From contig NZ_QUHR01000004.1 of NCBI RefSeq assembly GCF_003479605.1, forward strand, positions 1 to 64,000: a stretch of DNA of 64,000 nucleotides, in the 5' to 3' direction. Under the pieces are notes generated by a model. The model was not told the origin of the DNA, did no database searches, and worked only from the letters and a program-made list of their open reading frames with translations. Made by a program: the position numbers and the translations under genes. Below are positions 42,288-51,033 of this stretch, in pieces. This DNA comes from Roseburia sp. AF12-17LB (GTDB taxonomy: Bacteria; Bacillota; Clostridia; Lachnospirales; Lachnospiraceae). Position 1 is the stretch's first letter, and each line of letters begins with the position of its first letter.

Positions 42288-44339
42288 ATGAAGAAAAAAA
42301 TCAAGCTGAAGGGTCATCTGAAAAATTATATGTACTGGCCGCTGATGCTTACTATTTTGCTGGCATGCATGAACGTGCCGATGTATTTTGTAAATGAAGG
42401 GGCAGCGTTACTGGTATCCATTTTCCTTGGGATTTATCTCATTGTTGTGGTGATATCTTATAATGTTAATAAACCGGTGCTGGTGAATGAGCTGATTAAT
42501 TTTGCCACTCAGTACGGAACGGTGCAGAAGAAGCTGCTCAATGAATTCGAAATACCGTATGCACTTTTGGACTATAACGGAAAGGTTCTCTGGGTCAATG
42601 AGAAATTTACGGAGATTACCGGAAAGACCAAGAATTTCCATAAATCCATCACCAGCATTTTCCCGGGCATTACCAGAGAGCTGATTCAGCAGGAGCAGTT
42701 CGTGGAAGATGTAAATATGGTCTGGCAGGAGCATAATTTCCGTATTGAAATGAGCAAGATTTATTTTGAGGAAATGGCGGAAAACAGCAGCATTGTATCT
42801 ATTGAAGAGGATGAACAGTATCTGACAGCGCTGTACCTTTTTGATGAGACAGAGCTTTATAATTACATCCGTGAAAATGAAGAACAGAAGCTGGTGGCAG
42901 GTCTTGTATACATAGACAACTATGACGAGGCGTTAGACAGTATTGAAGACGTAAAACGTTCACTTTTAGTGGCATTGATTGACCGGAAGGTAAACCAGTA
43001 TTTTACGAAAATGGATGCGCTGGTGCGTAAGATTGAGAAGGATAAATACTTTGTGGTATTCCAGCATAAATATCTTGCGGAGCTGCAGAGCGACCGGTTC
43101 AGCCTGATTGAAGATGTTAAGACCGTCAAAGTCGGAAATGAAATGGCGGTGACTTTAAGTATCGGAATCGGTGTCGGCGGTGATACTTATAATCAGAATT
43201 ATGAATATTCCCGTATGGCAATCGATCTGGCACTGGGCCGTGGTGGTGACCAGGTTGTGGTTAAAGAGGGTGAAAATGTTGTCTACTATGGTGGAAACAG
43301 CAAGCAGGTAGAGAAGAACACCCGTGTAAAAGCAAGGGTCAAAGCCCATGCGTTGCGGGAGATTATCGAGAGCCGTGAGCATGTTATGATTATGGGACAT
43401 TCCATTTCCGATACGGATGCTTTTGGTGCGGCAATCGGAATCTACTGCGCCGCAAGAGTATTAGGAAAGAAAGCGCAGATTGTTTTAGACCAGGTAACTT
43501 CCTCCCTTCGTCCGTTGAAGGAAGGTTTTACCACAGAGAAGGGTTATCCGCCGGATATGTTTGTTTCCAGTGAACGTGCGCTGGAGCTGACGGATTATAA
43601 CACACTGGTTATGGTGGTGGATGTAAACCGTCCGAGCCATACGGAGTGTCCGGGTCTTTTGAAGCGGACCGACAGTATCGTAGTATTTGACCATCACCGC
43701 CAGAGCAGTGAGGTCATTTCCAATCCGGTACTTTCCTATATTGAGCCGTATGCATCTTCTACCTGTGAAATGGTAGCAGAGGTGCTGCAGTATTTTACAG
43801 AAAATATCAAGCTGGCACCTCATGAAGCGGACTGTATTTATGCGGGAATCTTAATCGATACCAGCAACTTTATGACTAAGACCGGTGTCCGTACCTTTGA
43901 AGCAGCTGCTTATCTGAAACGTTGCGGAGCGGAAGTAACCCGTGTAAGAAAAATGCTTCGAAATGATATGGATGCCTACAAAGCCAGAGCAGAAGTGGTC
44001 CGCCATGCGGAAGTATACCGCGGTGCATTTGCCATTTCCATCTGTCCGGCAGATAAGATTGAAAGCCCTACCATCGTAGGAGCCCAGGCGGCAGATGAGC
44101 TGTTAAATATTGTCGGAATCAAAGCGTCCTTTGTATTAACCGAATATCAGGGCAAAATATATGTAAGTTCCCGTTCCATTGATGAAATCAATGTGCAGAA
44201 AATCATGGAACGTCTTGGGGGCGGCGGACATCTGAACATGGCGGGCTGCCAGCTTCGTGACTGTACCGTGTCCCAGGCAAAACGCATCATAGAAGACACC
44301 ATAGACGAAATGCTTGAGGAAGGAGATATAGAAGAATGA
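42288..44339 (+). CDS. gdpP: Cyclic-di-AMP phosphodiesterase GdpP
   Basis: The 683-residue protein has two membrane helices (about 14-60), a PAS-like domain (70-150), a degenerate GGDEF-like domain (about 190-330) and a DHH/DHHA1 module. The module shows [13 protein letters not shown] (about 370), [14 protein letters not shown] (about 468) and [11 protein letters not shown] near the end. It degrades c-di-AMP to pApA and so influences wall and potassium balance. The first catalytic box has Ser instead of the usual Pro (GHxxPDxDA). It is followed by rplI and dnaB, the standard Firmicute order. Confidence 0.95.
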   Translation: MKKKIKLKGHLKNYMYWPLMLTILLACMNVPMYFVNEGAALLVSIFLGIYLIVVVISYNVNKPVLVNELINFATQYGTVQKKLLNEFEIPYALLDYNGKVLWVNEKFTEITGKTKNFHKSITSIFPGITRELIQQEQFVEDVNMVWQEHNFRIEMSKIYFEEMAENSSIVSIEEDEQYLTALYLFDETELYNYIRENEEQKLVAGLVYIDNYDEALDSIEDVKRSLLVALIDRKVNQYFTKMDALVRKIEKDKYFVVFQHKYLAELQSDRFSLIEDVKTVKVGNEMAVTLSIGIGVGGDTYNQNYEYSRMAIDLALGRGGDQVVVKEGENVVYYGGNSKQVEKNTRVKARVKAHALREIIESREHVMIMGHSISDTDAFGAAIGIYCAARVLGKKAQIVLDQVTSSLRPLKEGFTTEKGYPPDMFVSSERALELTDYNTLVMVVDVNRPSHTECPGLLKRTDSIVVFDHHRQSSEVISNPVLSYIEPYASSTCEMVAEVLQYFTENIKLAPHEADCIYAGILIDTSNFMTKTGVRTFEAAAYLKRCGAEVTRVRKMLRNDMDAYKARAEVVRHAEVYRGAFAISICPADKIESPTIVGAQAADELLNIVGIKASFVLTEYQGKIYVSSRSIDEINVQKIMERLGGGGHLNMAGCQLRDCTVSQAKRIIEDTIDEMLEEGDIEE

Positions 44340-44782
44340 AAGTAATTTTATTAGCAGATGTAAAATCCCTTGGAAAAAAAGGTGAGGTAGTAAATGTAAG
44401 TGATGCTTACGCAAGAAATCAGTTAATTCCGAAGAAATTGGGAGTTGAGGCAAACAACAAGACCTTAAATGACTTAAAGCTGCAGAACAAACATGCAGAT
44501 AAGGTTGCAGAAGAGAATTATCAGGCAGCATTAAAGCTGGCAGATGAGATAAAGGATAAGACCGTAGAAGTGAAAATGAAAGCCGGAGAGGGTGGAAGAA
44601 CCTTTGGTTCTGTATCCACCAAAGAGATTTCCCAGGCAACGCATGATCAGCTGGGTCTTGAGTTAGACAAGAAGAAAATGCAGTTAAAAGAAGCCATCAA
44701 ATCATTTGGTGTATATGAAGTGCCGGTTAAGGTTCATCCAAAGGTAACTGCAACATTACGTGTAAAAGTAACGGAAGAGTAG
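44336..44782 (+). CDS. rplI: 50S ribosomal protein L9
   Basis: The 148-residue protein begins [20 protein letters not shown] with the L9 signature through [12 protein letters not shown], a long connecting helix and the C-terminal domain ([14 protein letters not shown]). The ATG overlaps the gdpP stop (ATGA), and AAGGAGATA in the end of gdpP serves as ribosome site. L9 binds 23S rRNA near the L1 stalk. Confidence 0.98.
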   Translation: MKVILLADVKSLGKKGEVVNVSDAYARNQLIPKKLGVEANNKTLNDLKLQNKHADKVAEENYQAALKLADEIKDKTVEVKMKAGEGGRTFGSVSTKEISQATHDQLGLELDKKKMQLKEAIKSFGVYEVPVKVHPKVTATLRVKVTEE

Positions 44783-44798
44783 ATTAGGAGGAACCTCC

Positions 44799-46130
44799 AT
44801 GGAAGAGGCACTGGTAAAGCGGATTATGCCAAACAGTCTGGAAGCCGAGCAGTCAGTTATCGGTTCCATGATTATGGATAAAGAAGCAATTATGACAGCC
44901 GGAGAGATTCTCATTGAAGAGGATTTCTATCACAAGCAGTATGGAATTCTGTTTGAATCCATGCTGGATTTGTTTAATGCAGGAGAACCGGTTGACCTGA
45001 TTACATTGCAGAATAAGTTAAAAGAAAAGGATGTGCCGGCGGAAATCAGCAGCCTGGAATTTGTAAGAGACTTAGTAACATCCGTACCGACATCCGCCAA
45101 TGTAAAATATTATGCCAATATCGTCAAAGAGAAGGCAGTTCTGCGTAAGCTCATTAAGACTACCCAGTCCATTGAAGATGAATGTTATCTTGGAAAAGAA
45201 AGTGTTGAAGATATTCTGGCAGATACCGAGAAGAGTATTTTTAATCTGGTGCAGAATCGTGGCGGCGGAGATTATGTCCCGATTAAGCAGGTCGTAATCA
45301 ATGCACTGGATAAGATTGAAAAAGCATCCAAGCAAAAAGGCTCCGTAACCGGAATTGCTACTGGCTTCGTGGATCTGGATTACCAGATGGCAGGTCTGCA
45401 GCCTTCCGATTTGATTCTGATTGCAGCCCGTCCTTCCATGGGTAAAACGGCGTTTGTATTAAATATCGCACAGTATGTAGCCATTCATTCCCAGCAGACC
45501 ACAGCAATATTCTCTCTGGAAATGAGTAAGGAACAGTTGGTAAACCGTATGTTTTCTCTGGAATCAAGAGTAGATGCCCAGAAGCTGCGTTCCGGTAATT
45601 TGACAGATGCAGACTGGGAAATGCTGATTGAAGGAGCAGGCAACGTAGGCCGTTCCAAATTAATCATTGATGATACGCCGGGTATTTCCATATCCGAGCT
45701 TAGAAGTAAATGCCGTAAATATAAATTAGAGCACGATTTGAAATTAATCATCATCGACTACTTACAGTTGATGTCCGGCTCCGGCAGACATTCCGAATCC
45801 CGTCAGCAGGAAATCTCAGATATTTCCCGTTCCTTAAAAGCGCTGGCCCGTGAGCTGAATGTGCCGGTAGTGGCACTGTCCCAGTTGAGCCGAGCCGTAG
45901 AACAGCGTCCTGACCATCGACCAATGTTATCCGACCTTCGAGAGTCCGGAGCTATCGAGCAGGATGCCGACGTTGTAATGTTCATTTACCGTGATGATTA
46001 TTACAACAAAGACAGTGAAATGAAAGGAATCTCCGAAATCATCGTAGCCAAGCAAAGAAACGGTCCTATCGGAACCGTCAACCTGGTATGGCTGCCTCAG
46101 TACACGAGATTTGCCAATATGGAGAAATAA
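44799..46130 (+). CDS. dnaB: Replicative DNA helicase DnaB (DnaC in Bacillus)
   Basis: The 443-residue helicase has the N-terminal domain (MPNSLEAEQSVIGSMIMD), a linker and the RecA-like C-terminal ATPase. This shows Walker A ARPSMGKTAF (about 210), Walker B LIIIDYLQLMSG (about 310) and the arginine finger region SQLSRAVEQRPDHRPMLSDL. It unwinds DNA at the replication fork. AGGAGG lies before the start, 16 nt after rplI. Followed by a terminator. Confidence 0.98.
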   Translation: MEEALVKRIMPNSLEAEQSVIGSMIMDKEAIMTAGEILIEEDFYHKQYGILFESMLDLFNAGEPVDLITLQNKLKEKDVPAEISSLEFVRDLVTSVPTSANVKYYANIVKEKAVLRKLIKTTQSIEDECYLGKESVEDILADTEKSIFNLVQNRGGGDYVPIKQVVINALDKIEKASKQKGSVTGIATGFVDLDYQMAGLQPSDLILIAARPSMGKTAFVLNIAQYVAIHSQQTTAIFSLEMSKEQLVNRMFSLESRVDAQKLRSGNLTDADWEMLIEGAGNVGRSKLIIDDTPGISISELRSKCRKYKLEHDLKLIIIDYLQLMSGSGRHSESRQQEISDISRSLKALARELNVPVVALSQLSRAVEQRPDHRPMLSDLRESGAIEQDADVVMFIYRDDYYNKDSEMKGISEIIVAKQRNGPIGTVNLVWLPQYTRFANMEK

Positions 46131-46135
46131 ACATT

Positions 46136-46173
46136 CCCGGGTGTTGCCTGAAAAAGCAGCATCCGGGGTTTTT
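46136..46173 (+). terminator. Terminator of gdpP-rplI-dnaB
   Basis: CCCGGGTGTTGC (from 46136) pairs with GCAGCATCCGGGG (to about 46168) with a few wobbles, then TTTTT. Confidence 0.75.
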
Positions 46174-46211
46174 ATATATATGGGTAGAAGGAAAATTGTC
46201 GATGAAATAAG

Positions 46212-46239
46212 TTGAATATTTTTGTAAAAATCGTATAAT
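46212..46239 (+). promoter_or_regulatory. Promoter of the Fic gene
   Basis: TTGAAT (46212-46217), 16 bp, TATAAT (46234-46239). Confidence 0.75.
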
Positions 46240-46247
46240 AGAGGAAG

Positions 46248-46283
46248 AAAATACGCAAGAAAATACGTAAGATAATACGTAAG
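46248..46283 (+). repeat. Three tandem 12-bp repeats in the Fic 5' leader
   Basis: AAAATACGCAAG, AAAATACGTAAG and ATAATACGTAAG follow each other without gap between promoter and ribosome site (GGAGG at 46289). Confidence 0.9.
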
Positions 46284-46299
46284 TTAATGGAGGTATCAT

Positions 46300-47292
46300 A
46301 TGGGGAAATATAAACCGCCTTTTACTATAACAAATAAAATATTATCTCATGTAGCATCTATTTCCGAAAAGATAGGACGTATAACAGCAATCAGTAATCT
46401 TGAAGCAAAACCGCACCTGAGAAAGAATAACAGAATAAAATCGATACATTCCTCTTTGAAAATTGAAGCCAATTCATTGACGTTTGGACAGGTTCGGGAT
46501 GTAATTAACGGTAAGACTGTATTTGGTGAACAAAGAGAAATTCAGGAAGTAAAGAATGCCTATGCTGCTTATGAGCGTCTTTCAGAAATTAATCCTTATA
46601 ACATTCGACAGTTAAAACAATTTCATGGAATTATGACAAAGTATCTTGTGGAGGAATCCGGTGAATTTCGTTCCGGTGAAGAAGGTGTCTTTAATGGAAA
46701 TCAATGTATTTTCATGGCTCCACCGGCACAACTTGTACCACAGCTTATGGATGAGTTATTTACCTGGATGAAAGAAGCGAAGGATAATGTACATCCACTG
46801 ATTTTAAGTAGTGTATTTCATTATGAGTTTGTATTTATCCACCCTTTTTCGGATGGCAATGGCAGAATGGCAAGACTGTGGCACACGGCTATTCTCTCGG
46901 ACTGGAAACCGGTGTTTGAATATATTCCGATTGAAAGCCAGATTGAGAAGTTTCAGGATGAATATTACGATGCCATTTCCCGGTGCCACGTTGCGGGAGA
47001 GTTTACAATTTTTATTGAATTTATGCTGGCTCAAATTGATAAAATTCTGGATGATATTTCTGTTCAAATTAGTGAGAAAAATGAATATCTTTCGGAAGCA
47101 GTACAAAAATTGCTTGAAGCTATGGAATATGATGTTCCTTATACAAGCAAAGCGTTGATGGAAAAACTTGGATTAAGTTCGAAAGAGGGATTCCGAAGAA
47201 ATTATCTTCAGCCATCACTTGAAATGAATTTGATTCAGATGACGATACCGGATAAACCGAACAGCAGAAATCAAAGATATGTGAAAAGCTGA
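46300..47292 (+). CDS. Fic-domain protein (probable AMP/nucleotide transferase)
   Basis: The 330-residue protein carries an N-terminal inhibitory-type helix SIHSSLKIEANSLT (about 48-61, class II pattern with Glu56). The Fic core holds the catalytic HPFSDGNGRMAR (181-192), and a C-terminal winged-helix-like part follows (ALMEKLGLSSKEGFRRNYLQ). Fic enzymes attach AMP or other nucleotides to target proteins. GGAGG lies before ATG. Stand-alone gene with own promoter; the repeats in its leader suggest self-control or another regulator. Confidence 0.92.
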   Translation: MGKYKPPFTITNKILSHVASISEKIGRITAISNLEAKPHLRKNNRIKSIHSSLKIEANSLTFGQVRDVINGKTVFGEQREIQEVKNAYAAYERLSEINPYNIRQLKQFHGIMTKYLVEESGEFRSGEEGVFNGNQCIFMAPPAQLVPQLMDELFTWMKEAKDNVHPLILSSVFHYEFVFIHPFSDGNGRMARLWHTAILSDWKPVFEYIPIESQIEKFQDEYYDAISRCHVAGEFTIFIEFMLAQIDKILDDISVQISEKNEYLSEAVQKLLEAMEYDVPYTSKALMEKLGLSSKEGFRRNYLQPSLEMNLIQMTIPDKPNSRNQRYVKS

Positions 47293-47350
47293 TAATATGA
47301 GAAAACAAGCAAAGCAAGTTTCTTATAATTGTCAGTTATTTGGATCAAAG

Positions 47351-47415
47351 AATGTGCCTCGGCACATTCTCGCGCCTGCGGCGGTCGCTTGCGACATCTA
47401 CCTTATACGCCGCAG
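47351..47415 (-). repeat. Structured repeat family A, copy 2
   Basis: On the minus strand it begins CTGCGGCG just behind the zinc-ribbon gene's stop, encloses GTCGC-AA-GCGAC, closes with CGCCGCAG and ends in AATGTGC-CGAG-GCACATT. It matches the copy at 31120-31186 apart from loop and linker bases. Confidence 0.8.
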
Positions 47416-47422
47416 TTCCCCG

Positions 47423-47788
47423 CTACAATTCCCGTCCGCATTTCGGACAATACTGAAAGTCTTCTTCTGTCGTAAATCCACAGTAACTGCAATGTTTCAT
47501 ATGATTTTCATATCTACCAAAATGCAGGGTATCGAGAGGAATCTTCTTAACCTCTCCTCTGGCAATTGCCTTGCCTAAGTCGGCACTGATTTCGGTGGTG
47601 GCATTACAGCAATTCATGCGCACATAGTAGTGGCGGTTCCATTTAAACAGCGGAATAAAAAAGAAAGAAAAGAACATGTAAGTCATATACACTTCCAGAT
47701 GTCCATATTTTCCGCAGCAATTACATATTTCTAACTGGTCAAAAGCCAGCTTTTTCTCACCATTTGAAATTCCCATAATAAAAAACAT
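47423..47788 (-). CDS. Zinc-ribbon protein
   Basis: The 121-residue reading starts MFFIMGISNGEKKL. It has CNCCGKYG (first cysteine pair), YMTYMFFSFFFIPLFKWNRH as a hydrophobic core, NCC as the second pair and a C-terminal ribbon CSYCGFTTEEDFQYCPKCGREL. This is the layout of the zinc_ribbon_15 type. The start is uncertain: the frame is open far upstream and merges with a remnant of another zinc-ribbon membrane protein, and a TTG at 47869 is also possible. Function unknown, probably nucleic acid or protein contacts. Confidence 0.72.
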   Translation of the reverse strand: MFFIMGISNGEKKLAFDQLEICNCCGKYGHLEVYMTYMFFSFFFIPLFKWNRHYYVRMNCCNATTEISADLGKAIARGEVKKIPLDTLHFGRYENHMKHCSYCGFTTEEDFQYCPKCGREL

Positions 47789-48019
47789 AAAGCAAAACCA
47801 TCCTTCCTGCATCTTTTGTATACCATAACGCATTTTCCGGATTCCTGCAAACCCATTTTCCTTTATCAAAATCCCATTACCAGACGGAATATGAAGCTTT
47901 TCCCCATAGAATGGACAAAAATCATCCGGCGTAATATCTTTTAAATGTAACTGCCGGTGGCAGATAGGACAGCGGATGGTAAGAACACCGAAAATAATTG
48001 CACCGAAAGAAATAAAAAT
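47789..48019 (-). pseudogene. C-terminal remnant of a membrane zinc-ribbon protein, in frame with the next gene
   Basis: The open minus-strand frame reads FGAIIFGVLTIRCPICHRQL, then DITPDDFCPFYGEKLHIPSG before running into the zinc-ribbon gene. A hydrophobic segment followed by CPIC and CPFxG pairs is typical of the ends of small membrane zinc-ribbon proteins. The last cysteine is replaced by Tyr and no start codon precedes it, so I read it as the truncated tail of a lost gene. Confidence 0.5.
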
Positions 48020-48045
48020 TTACCTACAAAATCTCCACATAGGGC

Positions 48046-48074
48046 TTGACAAATACATAAAAAAATTATATCTA
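48046..48074 (+). promoter_or_regulatory. Promoter of the lipoprotein gene
   Basis: TTGACA (48046-48051), 17 bp, TATCTA (48069-48074). Confidence 0.55.
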
Positions 48075-48116
48075 AAATATAGAGCAGTTTTCTATATAGA
48101 GAGAAGGGGTGAGTGC

Positions 48117-48980
48117 ATGAAAAATTATAATATTTTAATAGTATTTATTCTAATTTCAATTCTATCTGGTTGTGGTGGAAAAAACTATTTAGGAGAAAAG
48201 ATAGTGGTTTCTACAACAAATCTAAGGTTAATAGAAGACAATAATTCTTTTCTGGAACAGATTGGACAAATAATAGAATCCCAGCAAGAACAAGGTGAAG
48301 AATCAGAAGAAATAGAGAAAGAAGAGAATGCTGGTAAAGATGAAGATAGTTCTGTGGATAATATAACGGGATTATCAGATCCTATTCGTTTAAAACAAAT
48401 GGGAATTGGTGAAGTCTTAAAAGAATGCGATAAAGTATTAAAGGACAGCTATTCGGTTTCTGATGATTGTCAGGTAATGGAAGGTGCATTTTATCTGGAG
48501 AAAGATGGAAACCTTCTGGGACGTTATGCTGCAAAGTCAGAATTCATCATTTTTGATAAAGTAAATGATAAAAAATATCAGATTTCATTGGATGGCATGG
48601 AAAAATCCGTTGAGATAAAGGAAATCAAAGAGTCTGAATCGGCAGATACCATGCAGGCTATGCCGTGGGATGCTGTACTGGAAATGGTAAATGCATTGGA
48701 TTTTGATACGATAGCAGAGCCGGAAGATGATTATATTTTACTGAACCTTGCAGGAGAGGTAGAGGTCGGTTCCAATGGAATCAATCCGGCATCCGGCAAA
48801 AATAAGAAATTTTATGCCATCGAAAATGGGACCATGGTGAGTGCAGACCAGCAGATGATACGTGGAAAGCAATATGCGCTGGAGCTGACAGGAGCCACGA
48901 ATGAAGATGGAAATGCATTGACAGCGGGCAGCCAGATTGTGGTAAAACATGTTGCAGGAGTCTTCCTGAAATGTCAATAA
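48117..48980 (+). CDS. Lipoprotein of unknown function
   Basis: The 287-residue protein has a signal sequence NILIVFILISILSGCGGKN with lipobox LSGC, a very acidic linker (about 60-95: EEIEKEENAGKDEDSS) and a folded part without recognised domain. The C-terminus (residues about 210-287) has a regular beta-rich look (YILLNLAGEVEVGSNGINPA). AGAAGGGG precedes ATG. Monocistronic. It should be attached to the outer face of the membrane. Confidence 0.8.
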   Translation: MKNYNILIVFILISILSGCGGKNYLGEKIVVSTTNLRLIEDNNSFLEQIGQIIESQQEQGEESEEIEKEENAGKDEDSSVDNITGLSDPIRLKQMGIGEVLKECDKVLKDSYSVSDDCQVMEGAFYLEKDGNLLGRYAAKSEFIIFDKVNDKKYQISLDGMEKSVEIKEIKESESADTMQAMPWDAVLEMVNALDFDTIAEPEDDYILLNLAGEVEVGSNGINPASGKNKKFYAIENGTMVSADQQMIRGKQYALELTGATNEDGNALTAGSQIVVKHVAGVFLKCQ

Positions 48981-49027
48981 TTGTGCGAACCATGCACAAT
49001 ATGTCGGAATAATACGATGGAAAATAA

Positions 49028-49057
49028 TTGCACTGACAAAAGCCGCAGCGTTATAAT
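49028..49057 (+). promoter_or_regulatory. Promoter of the MerR-like gene
   Basis: TTGCAC (49028-49033), 18 bp, TATAAT (49052-49057). Confidence 0.6.
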
Positions 49058-49092
49058 TTTAAGGAAGAAGCAGTAGCAAAGGAGGAGCAATT

Positions 49093-49674
49093 ATGGACAA
49101 GCAACGGTATATGATTTCAGATGCTGCAGCACTTGTAAATGTAGAATCCCATGTACTTAGATACTGGGAAGAAGAGTTAGAACTTACGGTACCCCGCAAC
49201 GAAATGGGACACCGTTATTATACAAAAGAAAACATTGAACAATTCATGAAGATAAAAGAATGGAAAGAGCAGGGTTATCAGTTAAAGGCAATCAAGCTTT
49301 TAATACATAATGGCGGCAGGGAAGATGCACCGGAGCTATTAGCGGCAACAGCAGCATCGGAGCCGGCGAAGCAGACTCTTTCCACGGAGGTAGAGGACAA
49401 CACAAGGCGGATGGAGCAGTTCCAGCATATGATGGCACAGATTGTAAAAGGTGCGATTGCCGAAAACAATCATGCACTGGGAAAAGAAGTCAGCGAACTG
49501 GTGCGGGATTATGTATTAAAAGAAATGAATTATCTGATGAGGGAACAGGATGAAGCGGAGGAAGAACGCTATAAGAAACTGGACGAGCTGATTCGTCAGA
49601 GCCTGAAGGCAAAGGGAAAGAAAGAGAAGAAGCTGTTTCATAAGAAACAGGAATGGAAACCGAATGAAGCATAG
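49093..49674 (+). CDS. MerR-type DNA-binding protein with coiled-coil tail
   Basis: The 193-residue protein has an N-terminal MerR helix-turn-helix (MISDAAALVNVESHVLRYWE to GHRYYTKENIEQF, residues 7-50), then a long charged helix (about 95-180) ending in a lysine-rich tail. It lacks a metal- or drug-binding domain, which resembles RacA-like or DUF3967-like chromosome-associated proteins more than classical MerR activators. AAAGGAGGAG precedes the start. Single gene. Confidence 0.82.
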   Translation: MDKQRYMISDAAALVNVESHVLRYWEEELELTVPRNEMGHRYYTKENIEQFMKIKEWKEQGYQLKAIKLLIHNGGREDAPELLAATAASEPAKQTLSTEVEDNTRRMEQFQHMMAQIVKGAIAENNHALGKEVSELVRDYVLKEMNYLMREQDEAEEERYKKLDELIRQSLKAKGKKEKKLFHKKQEWKPNEA

Positions 49675-49692
49675 CCTCACAAATGAGGGCAT

Positions 49693-49721
49693 AACTACGA
49701 GAAACACGCTTTGCGAGTTTC
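49693..49721 (-). repeat. Post-terminator structured repeat, family B, copy 3
   Basis: On the minus strand it reads GAAAC-T-CGC-AAA-GCG-T-GTTTC then TCGTAGTT. It lies directly beyond the terminator of the ferredoxin gene on that strand. Confidence 0.65.
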
Positions 49722-49730
49722 TTGCATAAA

Positions 49731-49765
49731 AAAGAAGCTGTGTGGCGAAACCAACAGCTTCTTTT
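49731..49765. terminator. Bidirectional terminator between the MerR-like and ferredoxin genes
   Basis: AAAGAAGCTGT (49731-49741) pairs with ACAGCTTCTTT (49754-49764), with A and T runs outside. Confidence 0.85.
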
Positions 49766-49781
49766 GAATTAAGTACGAAAA

Positions 49782-49952
49782 TTATTCCTGGCTGATAGCT
49801 CCTGTAGGGCAAGCACCTGCACAAGTTCCACACTCGATGCAAGTATCAGCAGCGATTTCGTATTTTCCATCTCCTGCAGAGATAGCTCCAACTGGGCATT
49901 CGCCTTCGCAAGTACCGCAGCTTACACATGAATCAGAAATTACATATGCCAT
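49782..49952 (-). CDS. 2[4Fe-4S] ferredoxin
   Basis: A 56-residue protein, MAYVISDSCVSCGTCEGECP at the start and CIECGTCAGACPTGAISQE at the end. It carries the two CxxCxxCxxxCP motifs of clostridial ferredoxins, each binding one [4Fe-4S] cluster. It is a soluble electron carrier for pyruvate:ferredoxin oxidoreductase, hydrogenase or Rnf. AAAGGAGG lies before ATG at 49952. Monocistronic, with a terminator about 17 nt after the stop. Confidence 0.97.
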   Translation of the reverse strand: MAYVISDSCVSCGTCEGECPVGAISAGDGKYEIAADTCIECGTCAGACPTGAISQE

Positions 49953-50170
49953 TTTATCGTCCTCCTTTAAAAATAATAAACAATGTATAGGCTAAAATTC
50001 TAGCTTGCAATTATTTTAATACAAAAAATTGCGATTTACAATACTTCTCCATCATGTACTAAAGAAAAAGCAATCGTGTATATAATCGTGGACAAAAGGG
50101 AAAACTAATTGCATATTTTGCCGGGAGGGATTATAATAACACCATTGAAAACAAGAAGGAGGAAAAAAAT

Positions 50171-50380
50171 ATGGCACAGATTAATAAGGATACCATGATT
50201 GGTGAATTACTTCAGATCGATGAGAATATTGCACCGATTCTTTTAAACATAGGAATGCATTGTTTAGGATGCCCATCTTCACAGATGGAGACAATTGAAC
50301 AGGCAGCAATGGTTCATGGAATCGAGCCACAGTCTTTGGTTGATGAAATCAATGATTTCCTTGCAAAAGACGGCAAGTAA
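50171..50380 (+). CDS. DUF1858 domain protein
   Basis: The 69-residue protein MAQINKDTMIGELLQIDENI continues to NIGMHCLGCPSSQMETIEQA, with the conserved GMHCxGC cysteine pair of DUF1858. That domain is also found at the N-terminus of ScdA/RIC-type iron-sulfur repair proteins and next to hybrid-cluster proteins. It probably binds a metal or senses redox state. AAGGAGG lies 8 nt before ATG. Followed by a strong terminator; next to the divergent ferredoxin gene. Confidence 0.92.
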   Translation: MAQINKDTMIGELLQIDENIAPILLNIGMHCLGCPSSQMETIEQAAMVHGIEPQSLVDEINDFLAKDGK

Positions 50381-50396
50381 GAAATAGAGACAAATA

Positions 50397-50467
50397 AAAG
50401 ACCAGAACAGTCCGATAATCGAATGCCGTAAGGCTTGAAAATATCGTGCGTTCTGGTCTTTTTTTGT
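50397..50467 (+). terminator. Terminator of the DUF1858 gene
   Basis: AAAAGACCAGAAC pairs with GTTCTGGTCTTTT across a 40-nt loop that has its own small helix; TTT follows. Confidence 0.75.
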
Positions 50468-50473
50468 AGTCGT

Positions 50474-50505
50474 GCATCCGTAAGAAGCTGTCAGTGACAG
50501 GTTCT
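50474..50505 (+). repeat. Short structured repeat, family C, copy 2
   Basis: GCATCCGTAAGAAGCTG then TCAGTGACAGGTTCT. AGAA-G-CTGTCA pairs with TGACAG-G-TTCT. It lies directly behind a terminator, as copy 1 does. Confidence 0.6.
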
Positions 50506-50688
50506 GCAGATTATAATGATACAGAAATAGTGTGATAGAAAAAGTGAGTTTTGAAGTTAAAATATACAGGTAAGATTGTATAAAATATACAAATATTTAT
50601 AATTCGTTTTGATAATAATTGATATTGACAGAAAAAATGAAAAATACTAAGCTTTTAATAGTTATTGAAAACAAGAGGAGAGGGAGTT

Positions 50689-50778
50689 ATGATGACAAGA
50701 AAATTCTTAGTTGCGGTTATCGCTATATTTGATATTCAAAGTCTTGGATATCAAATTTCCCAAAATAAAATCATATAG
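50689..50778 (+). CDS. Short open reading frame (29 residues) with strong ribosome site
   Basis: GAGGAGAGGGAG precedes ATGATG. The peptide begins MMTRKFLVAVIAIFDIQSLG, hydrophobic at the start and ending at TAG 50778. It could be a small leader or membrane peptide, or the start of a lost gene. No family is recognised. The 220 bases behind it contain no supported gene. Confidence 0.3.
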   Translation: MMTRKFLVAVIAIFDIQSLGYQISQNKII

Positions 50779-50997
50779 AGAAATGTAAGCAGAGGATTCC
50801 GGTTCTTTAAGTAAAGAAAAGAGAATTCTATTTTGTGATATTTAAATTCATTTCCAAAATATTGGAAATTGACAAATGATGCAAGTCCGTTTGCTGTTTC
50901 TGTAAAAAATGAATCACAGGCGCGCAGCACATTCTCATACCATAACAATATCTGGAAGGTACACATCTTAAAGAATGGAAAGAACTTATATATATTG

Positions 50998-51019
50998 CAG
51001 GTGGGGTTAGCCCCACCTG
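50998..51019 (+). promoter_or_regulatory. GC-rich hairpin directly before a ribosome binding site
   Basis: CAGGTGGGG-TTAG-CCCCACCTG is a perfect 9-bp stem, immediately followed by the AAAAGGAG site of the next gene. It could affect translation or mRNA processing. Confidence 0.55.
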
Positions 51020-51033
51020 TAAAAGGAGTAGAT

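Noticed and set aside
46248..46283. 12-bp tandem repeats as replication iterons
   Set aside because: There is no Rep gene or plasmid context; they sit in the 5' leader of a chromosomal Fic gene.
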